Part shown: positions 47,546 through 58,391 of the stretch, one piece after another
How the letters are laid out: every line of letters begins with the position of its first letter
Position numbering within the stretch: the stretch's first letter is position 1
Source: Clonostachys chloroleuca
Lineage: Eukaryota; Ascomycota; Sordariomycetes; Hypocreales; Bionectriaceae
Reading direction: 5' to 3'
Length of the DNA: 64,000 nucleotides
Assembly: GCA_037952775.1 (NCBI GenBank)
Contig: JBANAY010000003.1
Coordinates: 15,686,001 to 15,750,000, forward strand
Notes under the pieces: model-generated
The model's database searches: none
What the model was told of the DNA's origin: nothing
What the model saw: only the letters and a program-made list of their open reading frames with translations
Made by a program: the position numbers and the translations under genes

Positions 47546-49114
47546 ATGCGTCTTGGATCAATTGGCAACATCGCCGCTGTGCTGGCCTCATTGGCCGTGG
47601 GGTTGGCCAGTGCAGTCCCTCAATGTGCAACAAGTCAGCGTTTGCAAAGGCAAAGTGAGGGAGAGAGGCTGGTCTTCGCTCATTTCATGGTAAGGAATAC
47701 TCCGCCAGCAGCATTTGATTCTATGTTTCTGACTTGATTGCAGGTTGGTATTGTGGGATCCAGAGCCAGTGCTGCTGCCTATGACGATGATATGAAGAGG
47801 GCCAAAGCGGCTGGCATCGATGCCTTTGCGCTCAACATCGGCACGGACGACTACTCCGAGACCCAACTCAACTATGCCTACGAGTCTGCTGCCAACAACG
47901 ACATGAAGGTCTTCATTTCCTTCGACTTTAACTGGTACAACACTACCGAAGGCACTCGTGTCGGAAAGCTGGTTGCCAACTATGCTTCCAAGCCAGCTCA
48001 GCTCATTGTGGACAACAAGGTCTTTGTGTCTTCGTTCGCAGGAGACGGAGTTGACAGCAGCGCCATCCGCGAAGCCGCGGGCCGCGAGGTTTTCTGGGCA
48101 CCCAACTTCCACCCTGGCGAGGCAGACTTCAGCACGGTCGACGCAGCCCTCAACTGGATGGGCTGGAACAATGACGGGAACAACAAGGCTCCAAAGCCCG
48201 GCGCTACCGTCACAGTCGAGGATGGTGACAAGTCGTACGCTCAGGCTCTCGCAGGAAAGCCCTATGTCGCCCCTGTCTCTCCTTGGTTCTTCACTCACTA
48301 CGGCCCTGAGGTCGACTATAGCAAGAACTGGGTGTTCCAAGGCGATACCCTGTGGTACGACCGCTGGCAACAGATTCTTCAGCTTCAGCCCCGATTCCTC
48401 GAGATTGTCACCTGGAACGATTACGGAGAGTCTCACTACGTTGGCCGTCTTGACAGCCCCCATGGTGATGACGGCAACTCGAAGTGGGTTTACGGATTCC
48501 CCCACAACGGCTGGCTCGACATGGCCGTCCCTTTCATCTCTGCGTATCACGATGGTGCATCGGACGCTACTTCGTACATTACCGAGAACAAGATCGTCTA
48601 CTGGTTCCGACCCACACGCAGCGACCTCGACTGCGACGCCACCGATACGACAATGGAGGACGCCAACAACAGCACCGGCAACTACTTCAAGGGCAGGCCT
48701 GATGGCTGGGAGACCATGGAGGACAAGGTCTTCATCGTTACCCTGCTGACCGAGGCCGGAAGACTCGAGGTCACTGCTGGAGGAAAGACCGAGAGCTTCG
48801 AGGCTCCCAAGGGTCCAGCCAAGTTCTCTGTCGACATGGCTGCCGGAGCGGTCACTTTCCGCCTTTACAACGGTGACAAGGTGGTTCTCGAGGGCGACGC
48901 CGGCATGCAGATCCTCGACTACTGCCCGTGCGGCATCTACAACTTCAACCCCTATGTCGGCACCATCCCCGCGGGAGAGCCTGATGAGCTCCTTCCTGAG
49001 GGCTATGCGTCCATCATGGCTGGCTTGAAGGTAAGCACCTGTGGGCCAAATGCCGCGGCAGCTACGTCAGCAACACCAACTCTCGTGGCCGTCGAGGCCA
49101 AGATTACTCAATAA
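47546..49114 (+). CDS. Secreted GH71 alpha-1,3-glucanase (mutanase)
   Basis: Two exons (intron 47700-47753) give 504 residues. The N-terminus is a secretion signal ending near ASAVPQC, and the mature enzyme begins with RLVFAHFMVGIV, the GH71 hallmark start. GIDAFALNIGTDDY, VFISFDFNWY and FWAPNFHPG follow, then FLEIVTWNDYGESHYVG, which carries the catalytic-region acidic residues Asp and Glu. The C-terminal part is a beta-rich accessory domain. There is no separate starch- or mutan-binding module. GH71 enzymes cut alpha-1,3-glucan of fungal cell walls, acting in autolysis, morphogenesis or mycoparasitism. High GC and strong codon bias compared with its AT-rich flanks. Intact. Confidence 0.93.
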
Positions 49115-49562
49115 TCGTGACCTACTCTATTGAATAGTCGAGCTCTCTTGCAATGTATATCAGGTTAAATTAGAGTGACTAAACAACAAAATATATACAT
49201 GTTTTGGTTAGCAAATAAGCCTTCAACTGTGCTGATTTTTAGTATGACCAGCGATGTCCTCCCTATGAGCGCGCAAATGAGTTAAGAAAGTGACTTGATC
49301 TTTGGATATCGTAGTTACTGGAGTGTTATATATCACTGGCTGTTCCGTTCATAATCCCCTACACCGACAATTTCTGTGATCTGATGCCGAGTCTCGGCGC
49401 TCCGGTCCGGCTTGATGCAAGAGCGGGGATCTCGGATTGTTGGTCAATCCTTCTACAAAACTTAAGAAATACCTCTCGCATGCATCACAATGTACATAGA
49501 TTCTCAGTTCTCCTAAATCATCAAATTAATCTGTACAATTCAAACGCGAAAGATCCTGGACA
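49115..49562. other. Intergenic
   Basis: About 450 bases, 3' flank of GH71 and promoter of the MCT-like gene. Nothing coding recognised. Confidence 0.4.
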
Positions 49563-50946
49563 ATGGCCACAGAGCTACGGACCATCCCTACAGCACCAAC
49601 TGATCCAGATGAACGGAATTCCCATCAGGAGGAACTTGGGGAGAACCTGATTCCCATGCTTCCTCCCGTCGACAAGGGAACAGAAGCGTGGAAGTTCCTA
49701 TTGGGCTCATTCATGATCGAGGCGGTCCTTTGGGGTATGTCCTTCACACCATCTTTAGCATTGATAGAGATTTAATCCTGCTTGTCTAGGCTTCCCTCTA
49801 TGCTTTGGTGTTTTCCAAAACCATTACGCGAGCACTCCGAGGTTCGGCAATGACCCGAATATCCCAGTCATTGGGACGCTCGCAACAAGTCTTCAATTCC
49901 TTGGTGCGCCCTTTGCCGCGCCCTTTGTCAAGCGGTTCGGCCGATGGCGGCAGCACATGGTTATCTTCGGCTCAGCCATATGCGTTGTGTCTCTCGTCTT
50001 GGCGTCATTTGTTAACACCGTTGTCGGTCTCATCTGGACTCAGGGGGTTCTCTATGGTGTTGGCTTCTTGATACTCTACATGCCTGTGGTATCCATGCTC
50101 AATGAATGGTTCGTCCACCGCAGAGGATTTGCCTACGGAATTCTCTATGCTGGGGGCGGCATCAACGGCGTCGGTCTTCCGTTTCTACTCGAATGGCTTC
50201 TCACCAAATGGGGTTATCCTTCCACCCTTCGTATCATGGCCGTGGCCCAGTTTGTGCTCGTTGTCCCTGTGCTGCCGTTCTTGAAGGGTCGGCTGCCTCC
50301 ATCGCATCACTCTGTTCTGCAGCCCATAGATCTCAAGTTCTTCAGAGCGCCGCTGTTCTGGGTCTTTGGCCTTTCTAATCTGTGCCAGGCCTTGGCGTAC
50401 TACATACCGTCTCTTTACTTACCGTCCATCGCAGCTGCTTTTGGCCTCTCTGGAACAGTAGGCGCGTTGATTCTCGCAGCGAACAATCTTGCCTCTGCCG
50501 TCGGGCTCTTGAGCTTCGGCCACCTCACAGACCGTTTCAAGAATATATATCTCTTGATATTTATCTCGACGGCTGTCTCGGCTGTCGCTAGCTTTGGGCT
50601 CTGGGGCTACTCACACTCCTTGGTCTCTCTTCTCATGTTCTCCATCATCTATGGGTGGTCGGCCGGTGCATATGCCGTCTTCTGGCCAAAATTTGGAAGT
50701 ATAATCTCGGAAGACCCTCAGCCAGTATACAGCATGATGTCTTTTGGAAAGGGGATTGGAAATATCGTGACGGGTCCAATTTCTGCAATACTTGTGACAA
50801 GGCCCGTGCAGCTTTCGGCGTACGGCCTGGGCAGGTTTGAGCCACCCATTATATTTGTTGGATCTCTCATGCTGTGTTCCTCGCTTGGCATTAAGTCGAG
50901 TGGGGGGAAGTGGCCCGGGGGTAGAAGTGGCCCACCTAATTTTTAG
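49563..50946 (+). CDS. MCT-like MFS transporter, C-terminus disrupted by transposon
   Basis: Monocarboxylate-transporter-like MFS protein. Two exons (intron 49735-49789). After a hydrophilic start the first helix is followed by FPLCFGVFQNHY. FVKRFGRWRQH marks the loop between helices 2 and 3, and NEWFVHRRGFAYGI the conserved R-x-G-x-A loop between helices 4 and 5. The second half has FGLSGTVGALILAANN and FGHLTDRF. At 50892-50893 the TA of the last helix is the target site of a transposon. The present frame runs into the terminal repeat and stops at 50946, giving an artificial tail of 17 residues. Beyond the element, 52733-52773 continues the original frame for 12 more residues to a TGA; without the element the gene would encode exactly 438 residues. 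Function may survive, since only the last residues are replaced. Substrate unknown. Confidence 0.85.
50894..50936 (+). repeat. Left terminal inverted repeat of transposon
   Basis: 43 bases identical to the reverse complement of 52688-52730. It follows the target TA directly. Confidence 0.95.
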
Positions 50947-51023
50947 CCTGCGCGTCTACCCTAAGTCATACACATCATAATAAAAACAATAACAAAAGCT
51001 TTAATTTATATTTTACGAGCAAA

Positions 51024-52592
51024 ATAGCTATATATTCAGAATCAGAAATTAATTCTGCGATTAATAATATACTTACCGGCTTATCTGCACATATTACTGT
51101 AAAGAAATGGGTAATTCCTCGTACAACGCTTAGATGACGATTGGAAGAGGGCTTGATACGCGCACAAGCGTACGAACACCAACAACACCTCTCGAAGGCG
51201 GAAGAAGAGAGAGTCAGGAGATGGATCGTATCTCAAGAATCACTGGGATACGTACCTATGCATCGACAGCTTCGATATATCGCTTCCCAGATCCTTCAAG
51301 GTCGGAAGGATCTCGAGCCTCTCAGCAGGTCCTGGGTTAACCAGTTTCTCAGCCGTCAGGAGGGCCTAGGAGTCAAGATTAGAAAGCGAATAGCGTCAGC
51401 TAGGCTCAATAGAGCTAATCCTGAGAATATTAATAGGTTCTTTAATAACTATAACTCGGTCTCTTGGATCAAACCGGAGAATATGTAGAACGCTGATAAG
51501 GCTAGTATTATAGAGGGATATAGTTTCAACAGCCTCGTTATCGGCTCTGACGAAGGAAGCCGTAAGTATACAGTTCTCAAAGGGAACCAAGAGAGGGCTT
51601 AGGTTATACTCGTTAAGGCTATTTCCGCTGTTAGAGAGACCCTAACTCCTTATATTGTATTTAAAGGTAAAGCAGTATAGTAATAGTAGTTCAAAGATAA
51701 CTTCAATAAGAAGTAGCTATTTATAATATTACAAAATAGATAGATTAGTAATACCCTCGCGCTTGAGTAGCTTTAATAAGTATTTATTCCGGAAACTGCT
51801 CCTGCTAATCCCTCCGAGGCTCAGCTACTGATAGTTAACAGCTACAGCTCATATACAACGCCGGAATTTATATAGGAATGCTTCCAAAACAATATCTTCC
51901 TTCTCTTCTTACCTGCACACACCTCGCACGTCTTGCAGCCGCTCGACTTAGGTGTATTTTCTGCACTGAAAGCGGCCTATCGAAGATATCTAGAGCGGCT
52001 CGATAAAATACTCAATTCGATTACGATTGGAAAGGCCAACTTCCTCGAATATTATACTAAAGCTTGTAAGGAGGCTCTAACAGCGAAGAATATCAAGTCA
52101 GGATTTCAGGCTATAGGAATTTATCCTCTAAACCGCCGGAAGGTGCTCCTAAGCAGCCAAGTTATAGCTACAGCCAAGGCGCCCTCAATACCACAAAAGC
52201 CGGCCCAGAAGGATAAATACAACCTTCAAACACCTCGAAATAGCCTTCAAGTTATTAATACTATGAGGTATCTATACCCTGCTAGCCCTTATATGAGAAG
52301 GCTGCTCACACAATATAGCTATAAGGCGGCACGAACGATCGATTTATTAAGTATTCAACTAGTCTTGAAAGATCGGGAATTAGAGGCCCAAAAGGCCCTG
52401 AATGAATACCTAAGTTATAAGAAGCATAGAGCCGTTGAACCAGATAAGAATAAGATTTTCTGCTCACTTACGCAGATAAAAGATGTATAAGGTAGGCTTG
52501 ACGAATTGAGGAGGAAGAGGCAGCGTGTACGGAAGCCACGAACCTCTAATGATAATAATACTAATACCACTATAATCATTGCGACAAGCTGA
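51024..52592 (+). pseudogene. Degenerate pogo/Fot1-type transposase
   Basis: Remnant of a CENP-B/Tc5-type helix-turn-helix plus DDE endonuclease. Recognisable pieces are the IPRTTLR helix, LSKAEEERVRRWI, the NADK segment with the first Asp, EGSRKYTVLKG, TPYIVFKGKA, LLIVNSYSSY, FLPAHTSHVLQPLDLGVFSALK and KNIKSGFQAIGIYPLNR. At the second catalytic position an Asn stands where the family has Asp (D-to-N, GAC to AAC). At least eight stops interrupt the frame, several at places where relatives have Trp or Gln, which fits C-to-T/G-to-A change. It cannot make an active enzyme. Confidence 0.9.
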
Positions 52593-52687
52593 TCACAATA
52601 GTATAATTTTTATAGCTATTGGAGTTGAATTTATATAGTAATTATTAAGTTGCATCATCAAGACTGTTAAAAATATGTAGCATTTGG

Positions 52688-52730
52688 GGTGGGCCACTTC
52701 TACCCCCGGGCCACTTCCCCCCACTCGACT
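52688..52730 (-). repeat. Right terminal inverted repeat of transposon
   Basis: Exact inverted copy of the left end; the second TA of the target duplication follows at 52731-52732. Confidence 0.95.
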
Positions 52731-52773
52731 TATTGGGTGGCCATTGAAGCAATATCTTGTGCGCAGCCGATGA

Positions 52774-53266
52774 ATACTTCATTAAGACTAAGCCACTGCC
52801 TCCTTACACCTAGGCTTGAGGTGGAGCAACCATCAGATTCTTGATTGAGATCCTCTAGATGTCTAACTTCTTATTGGGTTGAATATTCTGATAGTCCCAA
52901 CAACTATTATCGTATTTTAAGTATCTTATGAACATCCAGGCAAACCTAGGACTATACTATCATGACAATAGAAAACTCCAAAGACAAAAACAACGTGAAA
53001 ATGGTCTATGTTTCTGATTTATACCTTGGATTAGCCAACTAGCTAATTGTTCTCTCTAACACAACCCACACTTGTTTCAAGTTCATATCAGAATTAGAGG
53101 CTTGATACCGGCATATACATATTGTTAGCTAAAGTATTTGTACACTCGCTACTTAACTCTCTTCATATACAGAAGTACATTGTATTAACAGTCTTGTGCG
53201 AAGAAAAAAATCTCTGTTTTATACAAAAGTACAACAACTAAAGCTTCACATCTCGCTTCGCTTGTT
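52774..53266. other. Intergenic
   Basis: Between the displaced stop of the transporter and the DUF7730-like gene. Nothing recognised. Confidence 0.4.
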
Positions 53267-54731
53267 TTAGAAAGCATCTCGTCGATCAAATGGATTTTCC
53301 ATACTGTCTGTGCTACAGGTTCGAGAATCTTCATCTATCATACACGTCAGCGAACTTACGTCCATTTTGAGATATGATTATTCGGCTTACCTTCGCTCAG
53401 TTCTCCTTCAGAATCAAGATCAACCTTGTGTTCGGGGATATGCACCCAGAAGCCTTCTCTGGGAGCGTCCGTCCCATCATCCCCTAACAAGGGATCAGGG
53501 CTCCGCAGTCGTTGCAGCGCTGTAGATGTAGATTCGATCGGCCACCAAACCTTGACACCCCCAATCTCAGCAACCTGAAATGTCCCGGCATCGGCATTCT
53601 TGCTTTTCAGTGAGTCGCATGTGGCTTTGAACCACATCCAATCCGGGCATGAAAGAGTAACATGGGTTGTCGAAGGCACAATCCTCTTTAAGAGATCGCC
53701 GATGGAGGGGAAAAGACGATTCCTAAGTCGGTTCTCTACTTCATCCACACTTCTGTAAGGCCAGAAAAGGCCAGTGGCGGGATCGGTCTTGGCTGGTTCG
53801 ACTGCCTTGAAGGCAATCCGGAGAAACATCAAATATGGAAAGACAGGTGTACGTCTCACCGTCGATTGGGGTCTGGATTTCGCTTGGTCTTTGAACCCAT
53901 GTGCAATCGGAACTTGGTCAGCATCCCACACTAGTTCGAGGGAAGTGAGGTGCTGTAGAACTGTCTCCGACATGATATGTTGAAGACCTCGGAGGAGAGG
54001 GGCAGTGGATATGTGGATCGTGTTTGTCCTATACAAAACGTCCATTCCTTCGATATACCTGAGAAACTGTCAGCATCACGAGATAAGTATTCATGCAGGG
54101 CGCATCACATTACTCACGCTTGACGGCAAGTCAAGAGCCATCCCATGACTTGAATCTGACACTTGTGCGGCCACTGGCCAGAGTGGTTCGCACAGGCCCC
54201 AGCGCCATTCATACAACCGTCTTCATCTAGCTCCTTGCCATAATCCAAACGGCTCCTTGTCCTCCCACATGAAAGTTGCTCTATCCCAAACTCGCCGGCT
54301 GGCGGGGAGCGATGACACACACAACCGAACCAATGCCACTCCTTCGGTCGATCCAGATCATGTCGCTTGCCGGCAAATTGGGATTTAAAGTTCTGTATTC
54401 TGCCATGAAATTGGTTATGCTGGTCCGAAGAGAAGTAGATGTACTCGAATGAGTCTTGAAACTCCATATCTTTCCGGAGGTGAAAGGGATGTTGGTAGTC
54501 CAGGTGCATGTGCAGAGTTTTATCCCCAAAGGCTAGGATAAGAATGTCCCGGCGCAAGGTTGGAGGCAGATTGAAAAAGAGACCGGGACGATGCTCGGGG
54601 GAAGGGGTTCTGGACTGGATCTCGGTGATCTGAACCTTGGCGGGGCTTTTGGGTTCAAGGAACACTGCTTTGAACTCCTTCTCCCGCCGTTTCCCTTCCC
54701 TATATTTGCGGAAGCTGGCTGAGAGCTTCAT
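53267..54731 (-). CDS. DUF7730-like protein
   Basis: Preferred model: exons 54731-54118, 54058-53391 and 53334-53267, giving 449 residues. A basic start (MKLSASFRKYREGKRREKEF) leads to a Pro/Ser linker, then LFFNLPPTLRRDILILAFGDKTLHMHL, the opening of the F-box-like DUF7730 domain common in ascomycetes. A Cys/His-rich stretch (WHWFGCVCHRSP, CMNGAGACANH) and LLTCRQAYIEGMDVLYRTNTIHI follow; the last is the conserved core and is split by the first intron. Without the last intron the protein would end at 53356, but the spliced form ends TDSMENPFDRRDAF in frame and uses a good GTAAGC donor. Function unknown; no membrane or secretion signal. Upstream in-frame ATG at 54872 is less likely. Confidence 0.78.
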
Positions 54732-56002
54732 CGTAGAGGAGAAAGATGTGGTAGTCGGGGTGCTTTGTCTTTCTTGGCCGGCCAGAATCGAATTATACCA
54801 TATAAGATCGGTGAATCCTCTTAGGGAGCTGCTTGGGCCAGGGTAATGGCGACGAGGACACTTAAGAGTCAATTTCTTTCGCTGCTACACAATATCATAT
54901 ATTCATCAAGCTTTTACCCAAAGAACAGATATAACAGAACAATAATAAAGAAAGAAAGACAGGGCGAGGAGACAAAGACGGCGAGATAATACTAGGCTGT
55001 GATGGCGCCCTTGGCGTGATGCAACCCAACCAACGGTGGCCCGGTCCATATTGGTAAATTAGTCGATAAGCCAATCAATTTCAGACCGTTTTCGCAGGAT
55101 CGGGAAATTGCTGCGCCTCTAAGCAGCATGATAACGCCTAAACCTATCAGCAGAGGCTCCATCCGCCTACACACTCTGGCTCCTTTAGGCAGCATGGGCT
55201 CTCTCTAGGCCCTGTCTCGAGTGTCTAGGCCCGTGTAGACGCGCTGGAAATGCTGGAGCTGACGGCACGTGGAAGGCGAGTCAATTTTTGCGCCTCTTGG
55301 ATCTTATCATGGCCGAAATCCTCCTTGGGAAAGCCTGGCTTTCTGCCCTACCACTATTAGATATCCCTGTCTTTATCCCTTCCCTGCTGAGTCATATCGA
55401 CTTCCTAGTAAGATACCGTCCTGCTTATAACATGTAATTGCACCCCGGATAAATCGGTGCTGTGCTGGGTCGCATACCAGGGACGAACACCGACAATTCA
55501 TCCTTTGGTACTTTGGTCGAACCGCAGGCAACAGCACTCTCTCCTCACATGGGTCCAGTCCTTGTTTTGTGCGCGAGTGTCAGATTCTCGCCTCCATCAA
55601 ATAAACTATTGAAAAAAGTTGCGCTGAGGGTGTGCGGGCAGGCTGACCAGGTCAGGTGGTTCGAGGCCATAGGGTAGGCTGGCAGTCTCGGTCGCGAGCC
55701 ACACCAACTCTCCTATTTCATCATCCCCCATCTTCATCCCCACAGAGAACTTGAGTCAGCCAACGGAATGAGCCGGAAATTGTCCCACAAGCGGGGTCGA
55801 GCTGCGGAAGTGCTGCAAGGTCTGACATCCTCGTGACCGCCAATGCAGAATAGAGTGACTTCGTGGCTCGTAGCGCTCCATCCAGCACGCGACTTCTCCA
55901 CGCACTGATCTTGAGACGCCTCAACGGCCGCCGCGAATCGCAAGACGACGATTGCATGTGTCCCCTCAGCCAGCCTGGCCATCGCTTGAGCTGGCGCGCG
56001 AA
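54732..56002. other. Divergent intergenic region
   Basis: About 1.3 kb between the DUF7730-like gene and the second Zn2Cys6 gene. No gene recognised. Confidence 0.4.
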
Positions 56003-58166
56003 ATGGCGGGATCCACGCCGCCCCTGGGCTTGACCATTGTCCCTTGGCAGGTCGACGGCCAGCAGGCACGGGGGAGGCCGAAGAGAATCCCGGATCCCAG
56101 GATCAGGACGCCGACCGGGCGCCTGCCCAAGGTTCGGAGCGCTTGTAATGCCTGTCGAGAGTAAGTCTCCTTTCGCGTCCCCTCCGCCGGGACCGATCAC
56201 GTATGTTTTCTTCTTTTCTCATTGCCGAACCACCCGTTAGCAAGAAGACCCGCTGCTCCGGCCATATGCCCTGCATCCGGTGCCGAAAGTATGGCGAGAC
56301 GTGCGAGTATATGCCCAAGGCTTCCGACCAACCCGTAGACGTGACCGGCGAGGTCGGTCGGAGCAGTCTCGAGACAGCGCGAGGCTCGACCGAAGTCTCC
56401 GTCCGCCAGGAGGAAGAGGGTGACAGCCCCCTGCTGAATGAGGGCACCATCGAAGACACCGTCCAGCAGGACCAGTTCGGCCACTATCATGGCGGCACAT
56501 CCGAGTTTGCCTATCTGCAGTATACCAAGCAGAAGCTGGCCAGTATCCCCTCCATGTCCATCTACTTTGTCGACTCCCCCTTCCCGAAGCTTGAGGAATC
56601 TGACTGGATCCTCCCGCCGAAACCCATTGCAGATGAGTTGATGCACTCATACTTTGACTTTGGCTTGACCACGACGCGTTTTGTCCATGAGCCGAGCATG
56701 AGGCAGATATACGAGACCTTCTATGGGCACCTTGATGCTCGCAAGGAGCTCGGTTCAGACGTGATCGCCCTTCTCTACATGGTGTTTGCCTTGGGCTCAC
56801 ACTATTCCAAGCTGGAGAACCTATTCTGCGGCTACAACTCTAGGTATGTTGGCAATCTAGGCTGACCGACCATCCATCACACCAACTAACATTTACTCAG
56901 CGTTCGCTTCTTCGAAATGGGCATGAAGCAGCTCGATAAAGACCCCAGTCGCATCACGCTCGCTACTTTGCAAACCAGACTCTTAGCCATTCACTTCCTC
57001 ATCCACCATTCAAGACTCCATCAGGCATGGTCCACGTTTGGCACCCTCGTGCGTCACGCCCAAGCGTTGGGGATTCATCGCCATTCCATCGGCCCACCAA
57101 CAGACTACATCGCCCACGTCTTTCGCAAGCGCATCTTCTGGACCATGTACATCAACGACCGCCAGCTGAGCAGCCTGTTTGGACGACCGTGCGCCATCCA
57201 CGACGACGACATTGACCAGGAAGAGTGTGAGTTTGCTGATGACGACGGCATCACCGTATCAGGTATCATCCACACCCCAAAGGATCAGTTCTGTGCCGCT
57301 GCAGCTCTCATTTACTACTCCCGCGTTGCGCGGATTCTGGGTAAGATTCTTCGAGAGTTATACAGCCCCGCCGCTCGTCTCAGACCAATATCCAAACTAT
57401 ACAAATCAGCCATGGAGCTGGAGAATGACCTGTGTGAATGGAAGGCCAATCTCCCACCTTACCTAGATTTCTTCCTCATTCCACAGTCGGCATTGTCGGT
57501 CCTGATGAGGAGACAACTGGCCACCATCAAGACGATGTACGCTCACACGAGTTTGTTGCTGTACCGGCCGTTCATTCTCTACTCCCTAGAGACCAACGCA
57601 ATCCGACAGCCAAGCCTGGACCAGTGGGTGGAGAAGTGCCACGACAAGTCCATCAGCGCTGCAAAGATGGTCATCTCCGAGTGTCATTTCCTCCTCCAAA
57701 AGGGAATGTTCTCGCGAATATTCTTCATGAACAACTACATCCAGTTCGCATCAATCGGAACCCTTCTCCTATACACGCACTTCTGGCCCGGAAAGTACGA
57801 CATCAGAGAGATCGCAGACCGGGCGCTGAGCGAGCTTCCTATCGGCGTGGACGGAGACCCCCTCGGCCAGCGCTTCCTCGAGGTCCTGCACGAGCTCCAC
57901 GACCTCACTGGCGGCGCGACCGGGACGGAGGCAGGCCCCCCCCTCCGGAGCCAGACGGGTTAGCACAGCCCGGCGGCGTGGCTGACTGCAACGCCGTTTC
58001 CGAATTCGCCAACCTGCAGGTCCAGGGCCAGCTTGGGGGGGACAACGTCGCATCGCTGGATAATCTCTGGGCGGACCTCAGCGGACCCTGGACGACGTTG
58101 TTCTTTGACTCGACGGCTTACGATGGCTATGTGGGCGGGGATCCTGGGGTTGGTGGGATGTCCTAA
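56003..58166 (+). CDS. Zn2Cys6 transcription factor with Fungal_trans domain, one frameshift near the end
   Basis: Three exons (introns 56161-56240 and 56844-56900), about 675 residues. The zinc cluster is split by the first intron: SACNACRD joins KKTRCSGHMPCIRCRKYGETCEY, giving all six Cys in canonical spacing. The DNA-binding domain sits unusually deep, near residue 50, behind a basic AT-hook-like RGRPKRIP stretch. The middle-homology Fungal_trans domain spans LMHSYFDFGLTTTRFVHEPS to RKRIFWTMYINDRQLSSLFGRP (the conserved Arg-x-x-x-W and S-x-x-x-GRP features). The frame breaks at a run of eight C (57936-57943). One more C joins TEAG to PEPDGLAQPGG and leads to an acidic/aromatic activation-type tail ending at 58166; as written the protein stops at 57963. 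Tail-to-tail with the WW protein gene. Confidence 0.87.
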
Positions 58167-58391
58167 CTCGTTTGCTGGGTTGGGTGTGTATAATGAGCGG
58201 GCTCTTGTATATCTTTCACATTTTTTGCGGTTTCCAAATTTCTAACTATCGGGAAACAGACAATGAACACGAAAATGGTGGGCTTTGGACAAAAAGTATA
58301 TTATTTTATTCTCATAACTACTCAAATATGGTATGAAGAGAACATTCTTTTTCGTTGGCCGAAATTGGACGATCAGGTACGCGATGACTGT

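Larger units (their letters stand above)
50894..52730 (+). mobile_element. Dead pogo/Fot1-type (Tc1/mariner) DNA transposon
   Basis: A 1837-bp element flanked by TA duplications (50892-50893 and 52731-52732). Its ends are perfect 43-bp inverted repeats starting AGTCGAGTGGGGGG. Inside lies a degenerate transposase with a pogo-type DNA-binding part and a DDE domain. The body is AT-rich with many stops, the ends GC-rich. It sits in the 3' end of the MCT-like transporter gene. Confidence 0.95.

Noticed and set aside
47588..48550. 320-codon minus-strand open frame
   Set aside because: It lies antisense to the GH71 gene and has no signature; an effect of high GC and codon bias.
50894..52730. Reading the transposase fragments as separate live genes
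   Set aside because: They are one frame broken by stops with a lost catalytic Asp; the open pieces at 51141-51488 and 51933-52490 are remnants.
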